NCBI GenBank assembly: GCA_018644745.1
Contig: JABGPX010000401.1
Span: 1-9,806 of the forward strand
DNA length: 9,806 nt
DNA from: Spirochaetales bacterium
Lineage (GTDB): Bacteria > Spirochaetota > Spirochaetia > ARS1246
Direction of reading: 5' to 3'
Shown one piece after another: positions 5,522 through 9,806 of the stretch. Numbering within the stretch: position 1 is the first letter of the stretch; every line of letters begins with the position of its first letter. Below the pieces are notes generated by a model, which worked only from the letters and a program-made list of their open reading frames with translations, was not told the DNA's origin and searched no databases. Position numbers and translations under genes: made by a program.

Positions 5522-8130
5522 AAACCGAGGCACTTGTCAGAAACGCCGTAAACTCAATGCGCGCTCGAGATTTAGATGCGGCAGAGAAATATGCACACGC
5601 ACTCCTTGAGAATGAACCGGAAAATCCCAAAGCACATATCCTCTATGGTAACATTAAGCTCAAAAAAGATGATTACCGTGGCGCCCTTGCGTCGTACAAG
5701 CAATCTTTAAAACTCGACTCTCATAATGCAGAAGCATTCAACAATATTGGTGTTCTTTATCGTCAACGCGGAGACCTGGCCAACGGGCTGAAGGCGATGG
5801 AAAAAGCGGTGTCCCTGGCGCCTGCTGGTCCGGATATCAGCTACAATCTAGCGAACTTCCACAAGCAAGCAGGTAATTTCGACAAAGCCCGGCAATGGTA
5901 TGAAAATGCGATTGAGCTCAATCCAAACTTTACATTGGCCTACAACAACCTCGGCAATCTGCTTGAACAGCTGGGAGACCATGATTCCGCATCCACCTTG
6001 TACAAAAAGGGCCTGGAAAAAGACGCCAATAACCCGTCGCTTCGCTACAATCTCGGCGTTTCCCTCGAATCAATGGGAAATGATAGACTAGCTGCCGCAG
6101 AGTACCAGAAAGCGTTGAAGGCGCGGCCTGGTTGGAAAGAGGGCTTGAATAATCTTGGGATCACACTTCAAAAACTTGGAGATGATAAGGAATCCTATCG
6201 TGCATTTGGCCATATCTTGAAAATAGATCCGGGCAATGCGATGGCACAAAACAATATTGCTGTGCTGCTCGCGAAGCAAGGTCGAATAGAGGAAGCCGAG
6301 GAGCACTATCAAAAAGCACTAATTGCATCTCCGGGGTACGCGAGGGCCGCGCTCAATCTTGGCCGTCTATATGAAAGCAGCGGTGATTACGGCCGGGCGG
6401 AGACCCATCTCTCCGATTTGCTCAAGACAGATCCAAAAAACACACAGACCAGGTATCAGTTTGCCTGCATATTGATACATACCGGACGCCTAAAAGAAGC
6501 CAATCGTCAGCTCCGCCATATACTCAAACGCGATCCTAATCATGTCGATGCGCTTATAGCAATGGGCAACTTGCTCATTCGCGCCGGGAAACCGGATAAG
6601 GCGCAAGCTTATCTTATTCGGGCTGTGAACATAGATTCATCAAACACAGATGCGAGGATATTCGCGGCCCAAGCCCATCGGGACCTTGGCAACAGTGAAA
6701 TGTCGATCGCCGAATTGAGCCACGTGCTGAAAATTGATCAAAATCATCATGATGCCCGACTTCTTCTTGCGGAGCTGTACCTCAAAACCAATCTCTACGA
6801 TGAAGCCAGCGCAATCCTGGAAAAGATGAGAGCTGATTACCCGGAAGACCAGGAGGTCCTTTCCGCAACAATCAGGACTTATAATGCAATGGGAGATCAA
6901 GAGCAAGCGATTCGGTATGCTGAGTCTCTCGTCAATGTTCAAAACCAACGGGGGAGTGAAGACGACCTCGACAGCCTCCACGATACCTTGCAGCTCTATG
7001 AGCAAATAGTAAATGAATATGCTCAGGACTATGAGGAACTCTGGGAACGTAATCTCAACGCGCTTGTTTCTACGCCTGATAGGTCCTTTGACGAAGGAAA
7101 GCACCAGGAAGAAGAAAGCCTGGTATTTCAGGGCCTTTCCGAATTTACTGAAGAAACAGTTCCAATATTAGACATCGGCGGCATTGAACCTGTCATCCTG
7201 GTAGATGAGGAAGAAGATATACTCAATATTGAAGAGATGGAAGAAGATATTATCCCGCCGGAAGAAGAATTCGACGAGGTTATTATTCCAACTTCGATTC
7301 CACCCCTTCAGTCAGAACCCCAACCAGCGCCTATGCCAGCGCCTATGCCAGCGCCTCCGTCAACGCCTCCGTCCCTCGAAAAGCCGGCTATGCCTCCTCA
7401 GCCGGCTATGCCTCCTCAGCCGGCTATGCCTCCTCAGCCGGCTATGCCTCCTCAGCCGGCTATGCCTCCTCCGTCCCTCGAAAAACCGGCTGAGCCGCGC
7501 GAAGTTGGAGGAGAAATGACCGATTTTAATGTTAATATAGGCACGGCATCATCATCAGGATCTCAAGGCGTTCCTCCGTCCCCCTTTTCACTGGTATCAC
7601 CACAGATGTCGCCGATAAATATTCAGATGAGTGCCCCTCAGCCAATCAAAGTAGCGCTCAAACAGCCCACCCAAGCCACAAACACGAACGCGCATCCTCC
7701 GTCCCCATCCGCAGATGAAAAAGAATGGGCACCGGAGGACGTAGAGGAAATCCAATTGAAGGAGCCTACAAGTGCTCCCCGAAAGCCTGCAGAAATAAAC
7801 CCTGATGAATCAGCAGATTTGATAGACCGGTTAGAATATCTTTCAGATTATCTACCTGATGATGCAAGAGAGTTCTTCAACGAACACGACCTTTTACTCA
7901 GAATGGAAACTTTGAAACAGAAACTGCGAGGGAAAAAGGGCGTGCACGAAACTGCTCAGCCAACGACGGTGAAGCCGAATGCCCTATCGGTGTCACCTTC
8001 TGCAATTGCTGGCACTTTCAGTTATATCAATGGCCTTGTAGATGCATTGCCAAATCAGAACGTTGGGCTTGCGCTCAGAGCGAAAATTACACATATTGTA
8101 GACACTATAAGGAGAGAGCCCAATGGCTAA
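5518..8130 (+). CDS. Large TPR protein with acidic and Pro-rich repeat linker
   Basis: 870 residues, no signal peptide or membrane segment, so cytoplasmic. Residues 1-478 are about 14 consecutive tetratricopeptide repeats, nearly all exactly 34 residues with no gaps (units begin at 37, 71, 105, 139, 173, 207, 241, 275, 309, 343, 377, 411 and 445) and with typical positions such as NNLGNLLEQLGD and A..Y.KAL..DP. This makes an extended superhelical protein-binding scaffold. Then follow a mixed helical stretch (480-545), a strongly acidic segment (562-590, many Glu/Asp), a Pro/Ala/Met-rich linker made of tandem repeats (about 603-660), a low-complexity Ser/Pro/Gln region, and a C-terminal helical segment (about 762-870) that looks folded. 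It starts inside the stop of the LamG gene (ATGA) and ends eight bases inside the HDOD gene, indicating translational coupling in both directions. The partner bound by the TPRs is unknown; the HDOD protein is the obvious candidate. No enzymatic motif seen. Confidence 0.93.
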   Translation: MKTEALVRNAVNSMRARDLDAAEKYAHALLENEPENPKAHILYGNIKLKKDDYRGALASYKQSLKLDSHNAEAFNNIGVLYRQRGDLANGLKAMEKAVSLAPAGPDISYNLANFHKQAGNFDKARQWYENAIELNPNFTLAYNNLGNLLEQLGDHDSASTLYKKGLEKDANNPSLRYNLGVSLESMGNDRLAAAEYQKALKARPGWKEGLNNLGITLQKLGDDKESYRAFGHILKIDPGNAMAQNNIAVLLAKQGRIEEAEEHYQKALIASPGYARAALNLGRLYESSGDYGRAETHLSDLLKTDPKNTQTRYQFACILIHTGRLKEANRQLRHILKRDPNHVDALIAMGNLLIRAGKPDKAQAYLIRAVNIDSSNTDARIFAAQAHRDLGNSEMSIAELSHVLKIDQNHHDARLLLAELYLKTNLYDEASAILEKMRADYPEDQEVLSATIRTYNAMGDQEQAIRYAESLVNVQNQRGSEDDLDSLHDTLQLYEQIVNEYAQDYEELWERNLNALVSTPDRSFDEGKHQEEESLVFQGLSEFTEETVPILDIGGIEPVILVDEEEDILNIEEMEEDIIPPEEEFDEVIIPTSIPPLQSEPQPAPMPAPMPAPPSTPPSLEKPAMPPQPAMPPQPAMPPQPAMPPQPAMPPPSLEKPAEPREVGGEMTDFNVNIGTASSSGSQGVPPSPFSLVSPQMSPINIQMSAPQPIKVALKQPTQATNTNAHPPSPSADEKEWAPEDVEEIQLKEPTSAPRKPAEINPDESADLIDRLEYLSDYLPDDAREFFNEHDLLLRMETLKQKLRGKKGVHETAQPTTVKPNALSVSPSAIAGTFSYINGLVDALPNQNVGLALRAKITHIVDTIRREPNG
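7324..7371 (+). repeat. 12-bp tandem repeat (PAPM units) in the TPR gene
   Basis: CCAGCGCCTATG at 7324-7335 and 7336-7347, then CCAGCGCCTCCG (7348-7359) and the more diverged TCAACGCCTCCG (7360-7371). In frame it encodes PAPM PAPM PAPP STPP. The unit is a multiple of three, so copy-number change keeps the frame. Confidence 0.85.
7366..7491 (+). repeat. 18-bp tandem repeat (PAMPPQ) flanked by a 24-bp direct repeat
   Basis: GCCGGCTATGCCTCCTCA occurs four times without a mismatch (7383-7400, 7401-7418, 7419-7436, 7437-7454), followed by a 16-base partial copy (7455-7470), encoding (PAMPPQ)4-PAMPP. The array is bracketed by a 24-base direct repeat (7366-7389 and 7468-7491, one mismatch) encoding PPSLEKPA and spaced 102 bases apart. 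Identity at synonymous sites points to recent slippage or recombination. The short word CCTCCGTCC recurs at 7573-7581 and 7696-7704 further along the linker. Confidence 0.95.
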
Positions 8131-8995
8131 CCAGCGCTTCATAGCGGCAATCAACTCATATATTGAGAAGATGCCAAGTTTACCAACCAGTGTCGCAAAA
8201 GTTTTGGAAGTTTGTAATGATCCGAATGCGTCTCCCGCGGATCTTAACAGAATTATCAGCATTGACCCCGTATTGATGGGAAAAGTAATGAAATTGATAA
8301 ATTCTGCATACTATGGACTAAACCAGGAGATTACTTCTCTGGTACGGGCAATAATCATGTTAGGAATAAATACAGTTAAGAATCTAGCTTTGAGTACAGC
8401 GGTACTCGGGACCCTCGGGAGTGCATTAAAATCTCAGGCATTGAACATGGACGGGTTCTGGCGGCACTCGCTTTGTGTGGGTGTCACTGCCAAACTTATT
8501 GCCACTCAGCGCAAAATAGACAAAAAAGTCCTTGAGGAATATTTCATCGCCGGTTTGCTCCACGACGTGGGTAAGATACCGCTAAACAACCGGCTTTCGG
8601 AAGATTATGTGCATGTAATGGGACTTTCCGATAGAGAATCACTGCCTCTCTATGCAGCCGAAGGGCAGATTCTCACAATGAATCATAGTGATGTAGGTGG
8701 AATTGTTGTAGATAATTGGAAGCTCAGTGATGAAATTCACGATGCGGTATGCCATCATCATGCACTAACAACATATGAAGGTGAGCATAAAGATCTGCTT
8801 TATACTGTAGCGATGGCAAACTATTTTGCAAATATTTCAGAGATTGGTTTTTCAGGTGACAGATACCCTGAGACACTGGACCCATCTATATCCGAATACC
8901 TCCAGATCACTCTCACTTACCTCGAAGACGAAATGGAAGATCGGGTCAACGCAGAAATCGAAAAGGCTAGAATCTTCCTTCAAGTTGCCAGTTGA
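8123..8995 (+). CDS. HDOD domain protein
   Basis: 290 residues, made almost entirely of one HDOD domain, a non-GYP relative of the HD phosphohydrolases found in bacterial signalling. Seen: the helical N-terminal part MPSLPTSVAKVLEVCNDP (17-34), ISIDPVLMGKVMKLINSAYYG (45-65) and RAIIMLGINTVKNLALS (75-91), then the HD-like core FWRHSL (His115), GLLHDVGK (His147, Asp148), NHSDVGG (His188) and CHHH (211-213). The last Asp of true HD-GYP enzymes is not evident (VAMANYFAN) and there is no GYP motif, so cyclic-di-GMP phosphodiesterase activity is not predicted; a metal site may remain. The ATG has AAGGAG eight bases upstream and overlaps the end of the TPR gene by eight bases, so the two are probably made together and may form a complex. 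HDOD proteins usually act as regulators or adaptors; the exact role here is unknown. Confidence 0.93.
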   Translation: MANQRFIAAINSYIEKMPSLPTSVAKVLEVCNDPNASPADLNRIISIDPVLMGKVMKLINSAYYGLNQEITSLVRAIIMLGINTVKNLALSTAVLGTLGSALKSQALNMDGFWRHSLCVGVTAKLIATQRKIDKKVLEEYFIAGLLHDVGKIPLNNRLSEDYVHVMGLSDRESLPLYAAEGQILTMNHSDVGGIVVDNWKLSDEIHDAVCHHHALTTYEGEHKDLLYTVAMANYFANISEIGFSGDRYPETLDPSISEYLQITLTYLEDEMEDRVNAEIEKARIFLQVAS

Positions 8996-9010
8996 TTAAA
9001 AGGAGCGGAT

Positions 9011-9806
9011 ATGAAAATACGGTTTTGGGGAGTCAGGGGTTCAATCCCATGTCCGGGACCGACGACTGTTGAATATGGCGGAAATACGGCCTGCATCGAG
9101 TTACGATTCGGCGATAATGATCGACTCTTGATTATAGACGCCGGATCAGGGATTCGCTCATTGGGGAATTACATGATGCAGCATGACCTGCCCAAAGGTC
9201 CAATAGAAACATCGATATTCCTTACCCACACCCATTGGGATCACATCATGGGTTTTCCTTTTTTTACGCCAATCTATATACCGAATACAAAGCTGAAAAT
9301 TTACGGTCCGGTTACATACGAGAACGAAGGACTCGATAAAATCGTCGGAAGTCAACTTTCATATCGCTATTTTCCAATAAAACATTCTGAACTCTCCGCC
9401 GAGATCACTTATTACCCGCTCAAAGAAAGTTCAATAGATCTTGGCGACGGCATCACCGTAACAACTAAATACTTGAATCACCCGATCCTCTGCCTTGGCT
9501 ATAAATTTGAGCATGAAGGCAAAGTATTCTGTACTGCTTACGATACAGAACCTTACAGAAATATATTCCCTACTAATCCCGAAGAGTTCGGGTACGATGA
9601 GGTCGCAGCTGAAGAAGGAGACATTGCCGCAAGAGAGGAAAACGAGAAATTGCTCCGATTTATGGAAGGTGCGGATATCGTTGTGCATGACACTCAATAT
9701 ACAAACGAGGAATATGTTGATTCCAAACTGGGATGGGGACACACACCATTCGAGTTCGCCATCAATTCCTGCAACAAGGCGGGAGTAAAGAAAATGATGC
9801 TTTTTC
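9011..9806 (+). CDS. MBL-fold metallo-hydrolase (3' end outside window)
   Basis: 265 residues visible, frame open to the window edge. The start MKIRFWGVRGSIPCPGP and the block GGNTACIEL are typical of the cyclic-nucleotide-phosphodiesterase/PhnP-like branch of the metallo-beta-lactamase fold. Metal ligands seen: THTHWDH (His73, His75, Asp77, His78), His157 in LNHPILCLGY and Asp178 in AYDTEP; also HDTQYTNEEY (226-235) and GWGHTPFEFA (241-250), characteristic of this subfamily. The expected end would be the last His ligand just past LF, beyond the window. The substrate is not predictable; phosphodiesterase activity is a reasonable guess. No signal peptide, so cytoplasmic. AGGAG lies five bases before the ATG, and the gap from the HDOD stop is 15 bases, so it belongs to the same operon. 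All visible ligands are intact. Confidence 0.92.
   Translation, partial: MKIRFWGVRGSIPCPGPTTVEYGGNTACIELRFGDNDRLLIIDAGSGIRSLGNYMMQHDLPKGPIETSIFLTHTHWDHIMGFPFFTPIYIPNTKLKIYGPVTYENEGLDKIVGSQLSYRYFPIKHSELSAEITYYPLKESSIDLGDGITVTTKYLNHPILCLGYKFEHEGKVFCTAYDTEPYRNIFPTNPEEFGYDEVAAEEGDIAAREENEKLLRFMEGADIVVHDTQYTNEEYVDSKLGWGHTPFEFAINSCNKAGVKKMMLF

Noticed and set aside
7383..7470. CRISPR-like array
   Set aside because: The repeats are contiguous with no spacers and encode PAMPPQ in frame.
7205..7519. Alternative-frame open frame with a repeated RLCLLS pattern
   Set aside because: Merely the out-of-frame reading of the Pro-rich tandem repeat in the TPR gene.

Overview
This window has moderate G+C (roughly half), is densely coded and bacterial. 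I see no tRNA, rRNA, transposase, phage or CRISPR signal. The gene set (uvrC next to a divergent run of a secreted LamG/FN3 protein, a large TPR protein, an HDOD protein and a metallo-beta-lactamase-fold hydrolase) looks most like a free-living spirochaete (Spirochaetota). That assignment is an inference from gene style and order, not from a marker gene.

Left half, all minus strand: uvrC (2042-3844, TTG start) is followed by a secreted endonuclease/exonuclease/phosphatase (EEP) fold protein (897-1913). Fifteen bases later comes a short-form pabB (aminodeoxychorismate synthase component I), whose 3' end is cut by the window edge at base 1. The EEP gene has its own good sigma-70-like promoter. 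An 11-bp perfect inverted repeat lies in its predicted 5' leader. The EEP protein has lost the GDxN catalytic motif, and its stop codon is the only stop separating it, in frame, from pabB.

Right half, all plus strand and divergent from uvrC: a tightly packed four-gene run. It starts just after an extended -10 promoter. Gene 1 (4019-5521) is an exported LamG-like plus fibronectin-III protein. Gene 2 (5518-8130, ATGA overlap) is an 870-residue cytoplasmic protein with about 14 gapless TPR units, an acidic stretch, a Pro/Ala/Met tandem-repeat linker and a conserved-looking C-terminal helical segment. Gene 3 (8123-8995, 8-base overlap) is an HDOD protein that still carries the HD-type metal-ligand histidines. 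Gene 4 (9011 to the window end, partial) is an MBL-fold hydrolase of the THTHWDH type. The overlaps imply translational coupling. The combination suggests a scaffold/signalling module, with the TPR protein as hub and the HDOD and MBL proteins as regulatory or hydrolytic partners. No function can be proved from sequence alone.

The most noteworthy observations are this coupled LamG-TPR-HDOD-MBL operon, the perfectly conserved 18-bp tandem repeat in the TPR gene (a likely length-variable locus), the degenerate active site of the EEP protein, and the dyad symmetries around the uvrC promoter.
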